NCBI RefSeq assembly: GCF_010015445.1
Contig: NC_053119.1
Location: 24,405,883 to 24,469,882, forward strand
Direction: 5' to 3'
Length of the DNA: 64,000 bases
Source of the DNA: Perca fluviatilis
Lineage: Eukaryota; Chordata; Actinopteri; Perciformes; Percidae
Below, in pieces: positions 13,860 to 25,799 of this stretch; position 1 is the stretch's first letter, and every line of letters begins with the position of its first letter. The notes under the pieces were generated by a model. That model worked only from the letters and a program-made list of their open reading frames with translations, was not told where the DNA came from and ran no database searches. Both the position numbers and the translations under genes were made by a program.

Positions 13860-14225
13860 TTAAAGTGATGGTTCGATAATTTACCTAGGACCCGCACACC
13901 CTTTTCACCTGGGTCTAACACTGGGAGTTAGTAAGCGTTAGCCGCTGAGTAGTTAGCGGGGGCTAATGGACCCCGTTTGTATCTCTTAATGACCCCACTA
14001 ATTGCCAATGTACCAAAGGTCTACACTAGTATATATAGGTTATCACTATAAGCATGTTGGTTGTGTACACCAAAGTTTATGTAAATAACACTGCCTGCTC
14101 CTGCCTCTGTGTTGTGTTGCTTAGAAGTGTGGGTTACAATTAAACACCGAAGATGCAACAAAATATTTATTTTTATTTTTTTAGTAAGTTGTAGTAACTA
14201 GCAAACAATATGTGAATTACATATT
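13860..14225. mobile_element. Half copy of the palindromic TTAA MITE
   Basis: Starting with TTAAAGTGATGGTTCG, this segment matches the left arm of the element at 54433-55359 in order: CACCTGGGTCTAAC, GGGAG, a GTTAGC-rich stretch, TCTCTTAATGACCCCACTAAT, GGTCTACACTAGTA, TATGTAAATAACACT, and a CACCGAAGATGCAAC block. The right arm is missing. Its left edge interrupts the L2 LINE at a TTAA that would read through the LINE lysine codons in CTTAAGAAG, consistent with TTAA-specific insertion. Confidence 0.75.
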
Positions 14226-14992
14226 TTATTTTTTTGTTTTTGTTATCGTCGAAGTGTAAAATATTTTATATATAAAGATTTTTTTATTATCTTGGGAGTT
14301 TAATTTCTCCATACTTTTTTACACCATATTTGCCTGCTCTGATATTGTTTCAATTACTAGCGTGTATTCAGGCCATCTTTTTTCTATTCAGGTCTAGGCT
14401 GGTATTTCCTGAGCTTGCAGGGCTCACATAAAAATCCTCCCAGCTTACTTTTGCTCTTCTCTTTTACTGATATATAGGTGTGATTGAAAAAGAGGACGCC
14501 GCACCTCCATGAAGCTTCAGAAAATGGTTCAAAACCACAAGAAACAATAACAAAATAATAAAATGGCACTCTTGTTTTCATTTGAAAACATTTTTAGAGG
14601 CATTTCACAATGACAATACTATGAAAGTGGTTTCATTGTATTGAGCTGGGCGAATAGTTATGAATAGTACATGACTGAAACCTATAAACTGACCAACCAC
14701 ATCTAACCCAGAGATGTTTTTAGGTGAAGATGGACAGGTTGGACAGTGGAAGACTGTGAATGTGAGCTGAGTGTTTCGAGGGGCTGTGTGTCATGAGTGA
14801 GGAATGGTCTTCAAACATCAACAAAAACAGCCTGGGACTGCTTTTGTGTTTCTGAATGCACAAGTCTCTGGAGAAGGTGCACTGAGAGTTGTTTACTTAG
14901 TACTCCCTTACATTCAGACTGCTGATATTTTTAGCTATCAGCTCTAAATGACAATGGAATGAATTTACAAGGACAAGCAAATTATCAAGTCA

Positions 14993-14996
<4 letters not shown>
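14226..14996. other. Unassigned sequence
   Basis: No gene or repeat recognised. The remainder of the LINE interrupted at 13860 is not visible here. Confidence 0.5.

Positions 14997-15064
<68 letters not shown>
14997..15064. repeat. (GT)n microsatellite, 68 bp
   Basis: Uninterrupted GT dinucleotides. Long perfect GT tracts such as this one are common in teleost genomes and are usually polymorphic. Confidence 0.97.
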
Positions 15065-15067
<3 letters not shown>

Positions 15068-16821
15068 GGGTCAAATCTGATATATTTTGGTCACTTCAAG
15101 TTCAAGAAGATGGCAAATTGCATGATTTTATAAGCCAAGGTACTATAGGATTTTAAGGTACAGGGTGCTTTCATCTCATGTCCATTCATACCATTCCCAC
15201 CTAGGTCTCTCCAGGCAACAGTTAAAGGTGTTTGGCCCATCCAACCATGCTCAAAATGACAACTCTGTCATAAGTTGAATTCATTTGAAGGTTTCAGTGA
15301 GCCCAGCACAATAATTGAGTATGAGGAATGCCCCATGTTCCCTTGTCCACCTCATCACCTGCTATCTATGTAACTGTCCATCTACTGTCCCCATGGGAAT
15401 CCATTCCATCATTGCTGGTAATGGCTTTCAGGTTGTCCAGATAATGGCTTAACTGAGGTTGAGTTGTAACTTCCTGACTGTCTGGATGAGTGGCAGGGAT
15501 TAAACTATGCATACAGGCATTTGTTTTTAAGGTTATTGAATTGGTGACTCAAAAGGGCATTGATCTGTTTGAATTTATATTTAAAAAAAGTTATACATTG
15601 AAACTCATTTTTAAATTATTAAACTTTATTGGCCTTGTATATGGTAAGACAAGCATGGAGACTGGATTCGGCTTTGCTAATTAAAAAGTAATCTGTTGAC
15701 AAAAACCACGCAGCTGCTGTCTTGGTTAAACTTGAGTTGAATATCAATATAGCAACAACATAATGGAATAGGAGATAGCATGGTAATACCAACTGAGTGT
15801 TTTTAAACCTCTCTTTTTGTTTTGGAGGAGAATTTTCTCCTTTTGAAATCCAACCACAACTGATACCAATCACACTCATGTCACAGAAAGCATTCTATAG
15901 GTTATAGAGTGTTATGATTTTCTAAGTATCCTCTAACTGTGTGTTATGTGTTATGATTTTCTAAGTATCCTCTAACTATACCATTTTCAAAAAAATAGTG
16001 ATGTTTGAGTCTTTCTACATGGTTCACATATTACAAAAAAATGGTGGAAATAAATCCGCTATGCCAACATGAAACACAATTTCCCCACAGCAGACCGATT
16101 ACATTACATCATCAGCTATGCAGCCATTAACTATGCTAAGTACCAGTTATAACATGTTGGTCATCCTGTTAGAAAACCATTTGTGTGTCTGGGATACAAG
16201 ACCTGTGCCCTCTGAATTCAAGGACACTATATGCTGAAGGACAGCACTCAGAATCACTTAAATTGTCATAAAACACAATTAGCGTTTCCTGTATGTCCAT
16301 AATTCAATTTCTTTAGGGGACCAGGCAGGATGTATACTGTAGCTCTCCTATCTGGCATGAAAATGGCAACAGTACAACAAGGTAATTTTAAAAGAACATA
16401 TGACTGAGTAGTCTTATCTGATTCTCCTATCCATGTGACCAATATGTGGTCAATATAATTTTCCATGTATCCATACTGCTGTCTAAACTGCATTGACATC
16501 TCCTTTATGCATCCGAAAAAGATAGACAGTTTTTTTTCATTCTCCGCTTGACAGCTAGTGGCATTTTGTTTCTCTATAAGGGCTGTCATTCTGTCAAGTT
16601 GTAAAAAGAACAGCAGGGCTGGAGAATGGTGCTGTGATGCATGTTGCAAATGTTGGACACAGGCAGAAGGAGGAGGAACTGTGAATAAACACACATGTTA
16701 AAGGGCATCTTTCCAAGGGACCAAATTATCACTTATTGATGCTGAAAACTGGGAGAAGTGTTATTGTTGGAGAAGGTACAGTGTGTGTGCACGGCTGCTT
16801 TCTCAATCGCAAAGTAGCAAA
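15065..16821. other. Unassigned sequence with a 39-bp tandem duplication
   Basis: No gene was recognised. At 15909-15939 and 15948-15978 the same 31 bases (GTGTTATGATTTTCTAAGTA and on) occur twice with a period of 39, a recent small tandem duplication. A 142-codon minus-strand frame (16266-16694) has no recognisable domain and I treat it as chance. Confidence 0.45.
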
Positions 16822-16970
16822 AGTCCATTCAGCATTTAGTGTCCAACCCAAATCTTCTGATGAGGCATGAGTTGACCACACAAAGTATCAAATATATTAA
16901 AGAATAACAACTCATTACGCTTGGATGAGTTTTTTTTATTTTTATTAAACAATGAGTGATACAACAAGAA

Positions 16971-17039
<69 letters not shown>

Positions 17040-17045
17040 CTGGAA
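16822..17045. repeat. Local duplication, copy 1, with (GT)n at 16974-17037
   Basis: The stretch from AGTCCATTCAGCATTTAGTG through CTTCTGATGAGG, GAGTTGACCACACAA, ATATTAAAGAATAACAACTC, ATTACGCTTGGATGA and AACAATGAGTGA to a long GT tract recurs in the same orientation at 20385-20690. A shorter motif, GAGAAGGTACAGTGTGTGTG, also appears on both sides of this block (near 16769 and 17059), suggesting a further small duplication. I cannot tell whether the unit is a mobile element or a segmental duplication. Confidence 0.8.
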
Positions 17046-17320
17046 AAGTGTTATTGTTAGAGAAGGTACAGTGTGTGTGCACGGCTCTACACCTCTAGTA
17101 TACAGTGCATGTGAGTGTGCATGCCATGTATCTATTTTCACATATATTATGTACTGTATTTATTTGCCTTAAGAACTAGAAAAAGATAAATGTGGTTAAA
17201 GGGTGGAGATGTGAAATGTAGAGATGACATGACAGAAGCACTATTTAGTTGGGTAATACGTGAAATCATTATGGTTTCAATGATGTTGTTAAGGTCAAAG
17301 TACTGAAAAGGGCTCATTTG

Positions 17321-17983
17321 TAGGGTTGGGTACTGAAACGCGGTGCCAATAGGGCACCGGTTCCGACGCAAACGGTAGTAACGAGACCGAATAAGAACGA
17401 AAATTTCTCATTTCGGTGCCTGACTCTTTTTTTTTTTTTTTTCAGAAGCATCGCTGCGAGGGGCTATGTTACCGTTAGCTAGTAGCTGGATTAAACACAA
17501 TGGTTAAAATGCTGACAGCTTACGTTAAGTGGTGTAAAGTGTGACTGTTTTTCCCTGTAGAGGATTCCAACACCGGGACGTAACAGTCTGCTCTCTGCAG
17601 CTGCCGCTGTTGGAAAAACAACACAGACGGTGTGTTTACTTGAAACTCGCCAGCCTTGTGGTGCATTTTAAATTATTGTAAAATACCCCTTTCCCATCTG
17701 GTGCTTGTTTTTGTCGTTTACTAGCAATTTATTGGTGAAATCAGTCATTGTTATAAGTTATTGTTATTACATTATTAATCAATCATTTAATTTTGACCAT
17801 ATGGCCTTAGCAATAAACAAGCCATTCTTTAATGTCACCAACTGTCGTTTTGTGCTCCTTTTTTAATGTTTTATATTATATACATTATAAATATATTATA
17901 TATATTTTGGATCAGGCACCGGCACCGTTTTAAAAGTATCGTTTTAGCACCGGTATCAGAAAAAACCCAAACGAAAACCCCTA
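17321..17983. mobile_element. Non-autonomous hAT element with 8-bp duplication
   Basis: It begins TAGGGTTGGGTACTGAAACG and ends AAACGAAAACCCCTA. Subterminal CACCGG / CCGGTG blocks occur on both sides (GGCACCGGTTCCGAC on the left, GGCACCGGCACCG and AGCACCGGTATC on the right). CTCATTTG (17313-17320) and CTCATTAG (17984-17991) flank it, an 8-bp target duplication with one mismatch as expected for the hAT superfamily. No transposase is present. The interior is AT-rich sequence with a T run at 17427-17442. Confidence 0.75.
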
Positions 17984-17991
17984 CTCATTAG

Positions 17992-19604
17992 GCAATACAA
18001 TATTACAGAGTCTTGTTCTGTTATGTAAAGCAACTACAATATCAGTACAGTGCAGCAGAAGAGGGCCATTAAAATAGGTGTATATGCAACCTCAAATCAC
18101 TGTACAATACAGTGTACTGTAAATTATAGAATACTAAGTGATTTAAGCCTATTAAGAATGGATCTTAAGAATGGATCTTAAAAATACACAAATACACTCT
18201 TAGGTAAATACAGTGAGCCAGTTTCATTAGTCAGTGTATTTATCATTAAGGTAGTCGTAGAAGTAGCAGTATAATTATTTTTATAATTTGCATGATAGAG
18301 GAGATAATAGCTGTATTATAATAATGTTCATGGCACAGACTGATTGTCACAAACTCAAGAATTGCGGAGATTCACCAGGGAATAAAAGTATAAGTGCAAT
18401 AAACAGAGAGGTCAGAAAACATGCCTGATAAGAGAACGAAAATAATTCCAGCATCAGTGCATTTCATCTTTCATAGCGTCTTTAACAAAGTCAATACTGA
18501 TGACATGCTAAATGACGACTGGATGAATAAACTGCCAGTATCTAAGATACTATTGAATACTCATTAAGTTGAGAGCACCAAGCATTCTGTAGTGGCTGTG
18601 AGCAACCAGAAGAAATGTTTCTAACTTTTCCAGTAGTAACAAACTATCTAAATATGATCTGGACTACTATTCAAAGCTGAAAGAAATGTAGTAACATTGT
18701 ATAGTCTATAATTGGAGTAAGAAGATATTATTTCAAAGTAGCAGCTGCCAGGCAATGCTGTTGCACTATTTGTCTGCAGAATACCAAGCCCAGCCTGAGT
18801 GATACAATATATTACAAAATTGGCCAGACAAATAGCACGGTAATCTAAATCTAATATCAATTCTGTGTGCAAGGTATCAAATCAGTAACACCTGGGTACG
18901 GGTACTAACAAACAAACTCAACATATTCTATCAGTTATCTGCAGTAAGTAAATGGAGACACAAATGTTGCCCTGGGCAACCAGCCCAGTGTGAATGCTCT
19001 AATTAAAGTCAAGCATGGCCGTCAGAGCCATAGAGAGAGAAGAGTTGAGACACTCGTTGATCTCGCTAGCGGGGTGGTCACGTGGTTCACGTAAGCCTGT
19101 ATAGTTCCAAAACATGCCCACGCTGTCATGTTCTTCTATGGGACTGACAGCAGCGATTGCGATGTTGAATGGTAAATATAAATGAAAACACATACCCAAG
19201 TACTTGTTTGACTGTTATTGCATTATTTCATATTTGTAAATGTCAGTTATACATTTGGAGTGGTAGGGTGAAAACTGAAAGCCAGAGCTTTACTACAACA
19301 TTCACTATAAAAATACTATAAAGGACAATAAAAAATGAGAACCCATTACAGACAATGTATCTGTAGTATAATACTGGTCTGTAATACAAAAATTGTTTTC
19401 TTAAAGGCATAATCTGTCATTAATGTAATCAATAATCACCCAACAACAAGTTTAAAACACAATAATTACAACTTTTAACTTCCAGAGTGATTGTCAGGTC
19501 TTTTATATACAGATGTACAGTAGAACAGATAGCTAAAGTCAAAACAGGGCTTTATCTTCAAATGTGATCAAATAAAAAAAACACAAGCTGCTTATTTTTC
19601 CATC
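17992..19604. other. Unassigned sequence
   Basis: No gene or element recognised. A 14-bp unit (AAGAATGGATCTTA) is tandemly repeated near 18154-18180. Open frames up to 75 codons show no domain. Confidence 0.45.
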
Positions 19605-20235
19605 TTAAAGTGCCCATATTATGAAGAAATCTTTTTTTTTTTTTTGTTTTGTTTTTTTTTTTTTTTGTTGGCATAAAAAAAAAAAAAAAAAAAAAAACCA
19701 CCCAATTTTTTTTAAAAAAAAAAAAAAATTTAAATTTTTTTTTCTTTCACTCTCAGGGGGGGTTTTAAAAAACCTGAAGGCTTTTTTACGCCAGTAGCTG
19801 AGACGAGGTGGCTAACCGTAGCATGCTAGCGCTAACATGCTAGCTCATTCTCAATGGCAAATCACTGCTACAACACACACTAGTTCACCATAATTTACAG
19901 AAGAACTACTTACATGTCCCTGTTCTGCAGGTATTCCACGCAAAGTTGGAAGTGTGCCTTTGTTTAGAAGAAGTCTCCCAGCTTTTCCCAGCTGATGTGA
20001 TCCTTACCTAACTACTGCGCATGTGTGCCTTCCAACAAAAATGGGATAGAAGTGCAATTCCTCACTCTGTAGCTAAAACAGAGACCTGAACACACAGGGT
20101 GAAAAGAGAATCTGCAGCAATGTGCAGTACAACAAAAACATGGTGTTTTTTGAAAATTAAACCATGTAAATCTATTCTGGTACAACCTCAAAGGACAATT
20201 ATGAACCTGAAATGAGCATAATATGGGCACTTTAA
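19605..20235. mobile_element. TTAA-flanked MITE, piggyBac-like, 631 bp
   Basis: The left end is TTAAAGTGCCCATATTATG and the right end is CATAATATGGGCACTTTAA, exact inverse complements over 19 bp including the TTAA. TTAA occupies 19605-19608 and 20232-20235, the target signature of piggyBac-type transposition. The interior has a GAACCTGAAATGAGC subterminal block and a GTTGTACTGCACATTGC-type block on the minus strand. It encodes no transposase. The sequence at 19630-19745 is a jumble of T and A homopolymers and looks locally unreliable. Confidence 0.8.
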
Positions 20236-20384
20236 GCAAACTATAAATATTATATACAGTTAATAAATGGACCAGTTTATATTATTATTATTATTATTAC
20301 TCTACTAATATTAAAAGTATCCTAACTATTGTTTATCAATCAAAGTGTCAAAGGACATAAATTTGCTACTCTGTTATTCTTGCA

Positions 20385-20578
20385 GTCCAATCAGCATTTA
20401 GTGTCCAGCCCACTTCTTCTGATGAGGCTATGAGTTGACCACACAACCATGGTAATTTTAAGACTAAGCCATACATAAAATATCAAATATATTAAAGAAT
20501 AACAACTCATTACGCTTGGATGAATGAATGAATGAAATAGTATTTTTTTGTATTAAACAATGAGTGAGACAAGAAGAA

Positions 20579-20675
<97 letters not shown>

Positions 20676-20690
20676 CTAACTGGAAAAACC
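20385..20690. repeat. Local duplication, copy 2, with (GT)n at 20582-20673
   Basis: This is the second copy of the block at 16822-17045, in direct orientation about 3.56 kb away. It has an extra ~32 bases (ATGGTAATTTTAAGACTAAG and on) and an expanded GAAT tract near 20521. The terminal GT tract is 92 bp long here against 64 bp in copy 1, so the microsatellites diverged after the duplication. Confidence 0.8.
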
Positions 20691-21200
20691 AGAACAAAGT
20701 GAAGGAACAGGGATGAATTTTTTGTGTTAAGAAGAGAGGAATACGGGGTGGGGAAAAGAGACAAAAAATAATTAATTTGGCGCTAAGAAAGAGGAACAAT
20801 TTAGTTAACCAGAAGTTCACACAAATATTAGGGATTAAATTAAAATGAGGAAGAAATGCTATGTCTGTGTAATAAACATTTTAAAGCTCATTATGGCTTA
20901 TGACATTTTTTGCGTGGAATAATTTGTATTCATACATGTAATCCAACAGCCCTTTCAAGATGACCTTGAACTAAACAATAATAGTTAGCATTAAATGACT
21001 CCTGTATTGCTCCTCATATTCCCGGAGACCTGCAGTACACTGCGGGACCCCGGTCTATCCCACCAGAGCTGTCTGCCGTTAGGTGCGCAGCAGTTGGATA
21101 ACATCTTAGCCTGTTCCGCTCTGTGCAGCCCCGAATCCTCCGATGATCCAACATAAACAACCAGAACACAAGGATACATTCGTGGCAGATGATGAAGATA
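20691..21200. other. Unassigned sequence
   Basis: No gene recognised. The stretch at 21000-21180 is richer in GC and CpG than its surroundings (for example CGGGACCCCGGTC), which hints at an unrecognised repeat. Two overlapping minus-strand frames of about 80 codons there have no domain. Confidence 0.4.
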
Positions 21201-21470
21201 AGTATATGCATCATAAAGTGCCTCTGATATAATATAGAGAGTTGACAATTCAAAAGAGGTATTTAATCAATTTACCCCTGGAGATACCTTCACAGCTGGC
21301 AAATTTGAGCTAACAAACTAGCAGGCAATCGGTCGTCTACCAAGATAAAAAAAATATATAAATATGCTGTGCACATACAAATAAAGATCAGTATATGCAT
21401 CATAAAGGGCCTCTGATAAAATATAGACAGTTGACAATTCAAAAGAGGTAGCTATTTAATCAACTTACCT
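21201..21470. repeat. Direct repeat of ~80 bp, spacing 189
   Basis: AGTATATGCATCATAAAG...CTCTGATA...ATATAGA.AGTTGACAATTCAAAAGAGG occurs at 21201-21278 and again at 21390-21470, with a few substitutions and a 4-base insertion in the second copy. Between them lies unrelated sequence. It may be a tandem duplication of a ~189-bp unit whose remaining part diverged. Confidence 0.8.
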
Positions 21471-23036
21471 CAGAAGTTACTCGACAGCCAGCAATGGAAA
21501 TGAATTATGTCCAACGTCATAGATTTTTGGAACTATGCGAGACTGCATACCCTGGAAATAGGCGGCAAAAAGCGTCCAACGGGAGTGTCGCCACTCTAAC
21601 TTTCTCTATCACTCTGTAACCGTGCAATCATTACCATTTTCCACTGCCATTTTTTATGTGAATCAGCTCAATTAAAATGTCAGTAAAACAGTTTTTTTAA
21701 TATCTAGATTTGGTCATATTTAACATGTAACAATTCATTTTCTCACTTAATGATTCAAAACTTGGAAGCCTGCCATGATTCAATAGTTTTGCTTTTGAGC
21801 TGCTATCTTGGACTTAGACAGCTGAAATAGTATTGACTCCCGTGTTTGTACATTACATCTCATTGGCAGAGCTGACTAAAGGTTTGACACTGTTTTACAT
21901 CACTTCTGATCACTGAACCTGACTGCAGCCTTTGGGTTGCGGAATCAAAACACCACAAATGTTGCAGGAAGCTTAGTATAACTCCAAGTGCACTGTTTTA
22001 ATGACAAGAACTGGCTTCAGAATTAATTTTCAGAGCAAATAATAGGCCACATCTGCTTCTTCACATGGAGTGCTTGTGAGGAATCCTGTTATTGCCTAGA
22101 TGACTTTGCCAGCACTGTTCAGTACGAGTGTGTATCTGTGCAGATTGGAAACCTAATGGGGGAAAGTGGCAAACATAAAAGACTACATGGGTGTTCTCAC
22201 AGTTACATTTCCTAGTCCACTTAGTTGCAGCCTGGTGGTAAGGCCCCATGTGTGGCCTAAAAGGCCTGACATTATTGTCCTCTTCCTCCTGTCTGTCCTG
22301 TGTAAAGATAGATGGGATGTTATTCAGTGATACTGCTGTGTGAGAAATCAAATAGCAGACACTTTAGACACTAAAGAACAGTGTATGAAAATAGTTGATG
22401 TAGAATCACAGTGACATATTATGATGCCTTCTTTATATGTCCCTTAAAACAACATTTTATCCTTGGAGCAGGGACTTGATAAGGGTGTAAACTCCATATT
22501 TGACATCTACGATCTGAATAGCATATACTAATATACAATATATTTTACAGTAAAGCTATATAATATATGGTGTTGTGTTTTCCTCCTCCAGAAGAGGGCA
22601 ATGAGGCTATACACAGTTTATTCCCTGATGTTTGGTCAACAAAATGATTTGGTTGTGTAAGGTAGAACTGTGCTGCAAAAACTGCAAATTGCAATTGCAA
22701 AACCTCTTTGATTAAACAATGAAATGAATGACTTGATTTATTTAGGTGCTTTAAATGTGTAAATAAATTCAAACTGCTTTCACATGAACAAAAACAGAGA
22801 TACAAATAAATATTCACACTTACATGGTTCTCTAAATTTAAATATGTAGCATCACCGAGAAACAACAATTTGGTGAACCTTTCTTAACTCGACAATACTG
22901 TTAACTAAAATGAATCTGCAGAATCCCTCATGTTTACTGCAATCCAACCTTGCATCTAAACATAATTAGGCAGGATTAGAGGAAGCCCTTTCTCATTATC
23001 TCTTTAGAGTGGCTCGGGCTCATAGAGGTTTTAATT
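21471..23036. other. Unassigned sequence
   Basis: No gene or element recognised. The stretch at 22910-23036 is non-repetitive and of balanced composition, making it a candidate conserved non-coding segment by appearance only. Confidence 0.4.
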
Positions 23037-23765
23037 GTGCTTGACTGGCAGGACATGGATGCCCCCTCACAAGCATTTGATCTTCAAAGAGTCCCCTCAA
23101 TGTCACAGCACAAAGAGCCCTCCATGATCTCCACTCACCTCTTCATTACCTGGGTGCTGTCTCTGCAAGGGACTGGCTATAATAATATTCTCATCCATGT
23201 AGCGAGCTGTGTAGACTTCATGGCAAGGTTACACAAGTTGATCATTATGCTCACCATGTGGACTGTACACAACACATGTGAGTGTGTAATACGGAAACAG
23301 AAGACCGCTAGAGAGAACACAGAAAGGAAACACATTGACTTGTACTGTGTGGGTGTTACTCAGACTTCAGTATCAGTTCACGGATATCATACAGAAGGGC
23401 ATCATTCTCTAGACCAAACAGCCTCAGACCATGAAAAAAAGAAAAGAAATTTATGTCTGTGGTTCCTCCAATTGAAGATCAGACGAGGGGGCCTTGGACG
23501 AAATGACCTCACACAAACAGCATCAGACCAAAAGGCCTTAGACAAAACAACATCTGGCAAAATGGTATTAGACAAACAGACTGGAGATACAGTAAACGGT
23601 ACCAGGACAGACCTGGAACAAACAAATCCTGTGAATGTGCCTGCCCACGCCCGTCAAGTGAAGATAACTTTCACTTGCAAGAATAACATCGGGCAGCTCC
23701 CTTGCGAAGCCCTGCAAGTGTACATTCTCACAGAACCTGGGCCGATCGCGAAGCTCAACTGGTAG
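23037..23765 (+). other. 242-codon open frame of doubtful coding status
   Basis: An uninterrupted frame from ATG at 23037 to TAG at 23763. I recognise no family, signal peptide or catalytic motif. Residues ~121-190 contain a degenerate five-residue periodicity (LDQTASD, LTQTASDQKALDKTTSGK, LDKQTGD), which reflects a 15-base minisatellite in the DNA at about 23400-23590. A repeat whose period is a multiple of three tends to keep a frame open, so the length of the frame is weak evidence for coding. No upstream TATA box or splice context stands out. Confidence 0.2.
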
Positions 23766-25799
23766 GCAGCCTAGTTTCATCTGCTACTGTACTTATAGCG
23801 TCATTTCTGAATCTGGTGTTAGTCACACCCAGGCTCAGATGAGCAGTCTGTTGTGCACTAAAATTGGCGATTGTAAGTGTAGTTAGCAATGTTTTATTGC
23901 TTATGTTGTTTGTTAGCAACTGGCAGCACGACTGCCTGTCTGCCTCACTGACTGACTGAGCTCAGTGTTCATTTGCAGTAAAGCCTACTGTGCTAGCCAT
24001 AGAGTATGCAGTCAACAATTGTCCTCCTGCCTATGTAAGTTTATAGGCTAGTCAAATAGAAATGCATGGAAAATGAATGAGGTGTATCTGAAGATTAGCG
24101 TACAAATGTGTGCCTGCCTACAAATAGCGATAGTTTCCCAGTTCATAAAGTTACTTAAATAGAAATGTATAGAAAAGGATTAGGGATGTAACGTATGTGG
24201 ACCGTGCTTGGAGCTGCAACAGCTTCCACTATAATCGTGGAGCGTAAGAGCAGCACGATAGTGGTGCATATTTGCCACGGAGGTCTGTTACACAAACAGT
24301 CCTATAGTTATATTCTTTTTACGGTGATACACAAGAGCAGAGGGTTATGAATGATTGTGTGAATCGTGCTCATAGTTCTGCAGCGGCGGTGCGCCTACAT
24401 TGCAAAATGTCACGCCAGCTGGGTGTCCGAAGTTTCTTTAAAAATCCCTATAATTGTGATGAAACCATTTTGCGGTGGAGGATGAAGGACAAGCAAGTAT
24501 ACTATAACGTACCGATTTACAATGTTTATAGTGGCCTCTGCTGACACTGCAGAAAAAAGAAATCAATCATCTGTTTTGTAATGAAATTGACTGCAGAGTC
24601 AGTGGTCATCTTTTCTCTCCATGCCCTTATAAAGGCATAATCTAGCCTATAAACAAATTATGTAGGCTATATTAATTAATTAACTAATTAATTAATTAAT
24701 TAACAGCAAGCAGCTTTTTGTTTACATTCAACATAACGGCCACCAAAGCGCAGCAACCCGTTGATGCCGCTGTAGCTGCTACGTCACCCGGATCGTTTGT
24801 CTGATTGGTTGAAGGACTATCCAATTGCGCCCAGAGGCATTTGAGCGGCGTCCGTTGGTGACACCCCTTTGGAAGCTAGCGCAACACAGTCATAAGGGTG
24901 TGAGGACATTGCTGCCTCACTTGAGGCTGTTTTGTCAGAGGCCTGATGTTTAGCTGTACAGCATTTCCCAGTTGACAGTGTTTTTCCTCTGACCTGAAGC
25001 TTTTTGGCCTCAGGAACAATTCTGTTTTTTTATGTTGTTTGAAAACTGATGCTGAGGTCTGAGAATGGCATAAAATGTTTGCACTTGTGTTTTTAGTTTG
25101 TGCAGGTTATTGATTGTTGCCAGAAGAAGTGATGACTTTTTTCTCTTACCTCTGCAATTTGATTAGTTGCTGCCCCACATCCACCTCAGTGTTTTGGCAT
25201 CTTACTCACTGTTTTCATCCCCATTTCCTCTTTCAGTGGCCATTCTCTGTGGCATGACACAAGCATGAGTGACAGCTTGAGTGTGAGCAAGAGAACAACC
25301 CAAGCAAGGAAATTGCAGTGCTATACCTGTGGGTACTCGCGGCGAGTGCAGTGACATCTCTCCCGTGAGAGGGAACTTTGTCTTTGTGAGTAATATTGCA
25401 GCCTGTGAGCAAAATCCCATATTTGTACACACAACATGAGGGTAGTGCGTAAAGTTCATTCACTGCACCCAATTACTGAGAGCTTAAATGAAGAATTAAA
25501 TTTGACTTGCTTTCTCTAATGTCAAAGTGTGTTATAGTATTTAGATAAATATACTTTTAGTCCCCATTGCCCTGTGAACATCTTTGTAAAAAACTTTTAA
25601 AATTTTTACATTTGTATAAATTTTTTACATTTGTATATTTTTGTTTGTATATATTCATCTTTGGTTTGGCTATGGGCATTTGCCCTTTAACGACTGATTA
25701 CTGAGTGTAACACCTTGGTTGAGATGGGTGTAACTTTAGATTGTCACTGCCCCTTTTGAGCACAATCACACCTGTTGATGATCCTTATTGAGGGGTTCA
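23766..25799. other. Unassigned sequence
   Basis: No gene was recognised. There is an ATTA microsatellite at about 24672-24704. A CpG-containing block at 24720-24870 (GCTACGTCACCCGGATCG, CTGATTGGTTGAAGG) resembles the body of a fish MITE, but I cannot define its ends. Confidence 0.4.

Noticed and set aside
14959..15156. Cysteine-valine repeat open frame over (GT)n, and similar histidine-threonine frames at 16836-17141, 20464-20820 and 42662-42958
   Set aside because: GT/CA dinucleotide tracts stay open in several frames at once and have no coding meaning.
16266..16694. 142-codon minus-strand open frame
   Set aside because: No recognisable domain, no promoter or splice context, and length within what chance allows in a 64-kb window.
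14997..20673. CRISPR-like reading of the regularly spaced repeats in 15-21 kb
   Set aside because: These are dinucleotide microsatellites and one direct duplication in a vertebrate genome. There are no repeat-spacer units.
25202..25472. Two overlapping minus-strand frames of 79-85 codons
   Set aside because: No domain, different frames over the same bases, no sign of selection visible.
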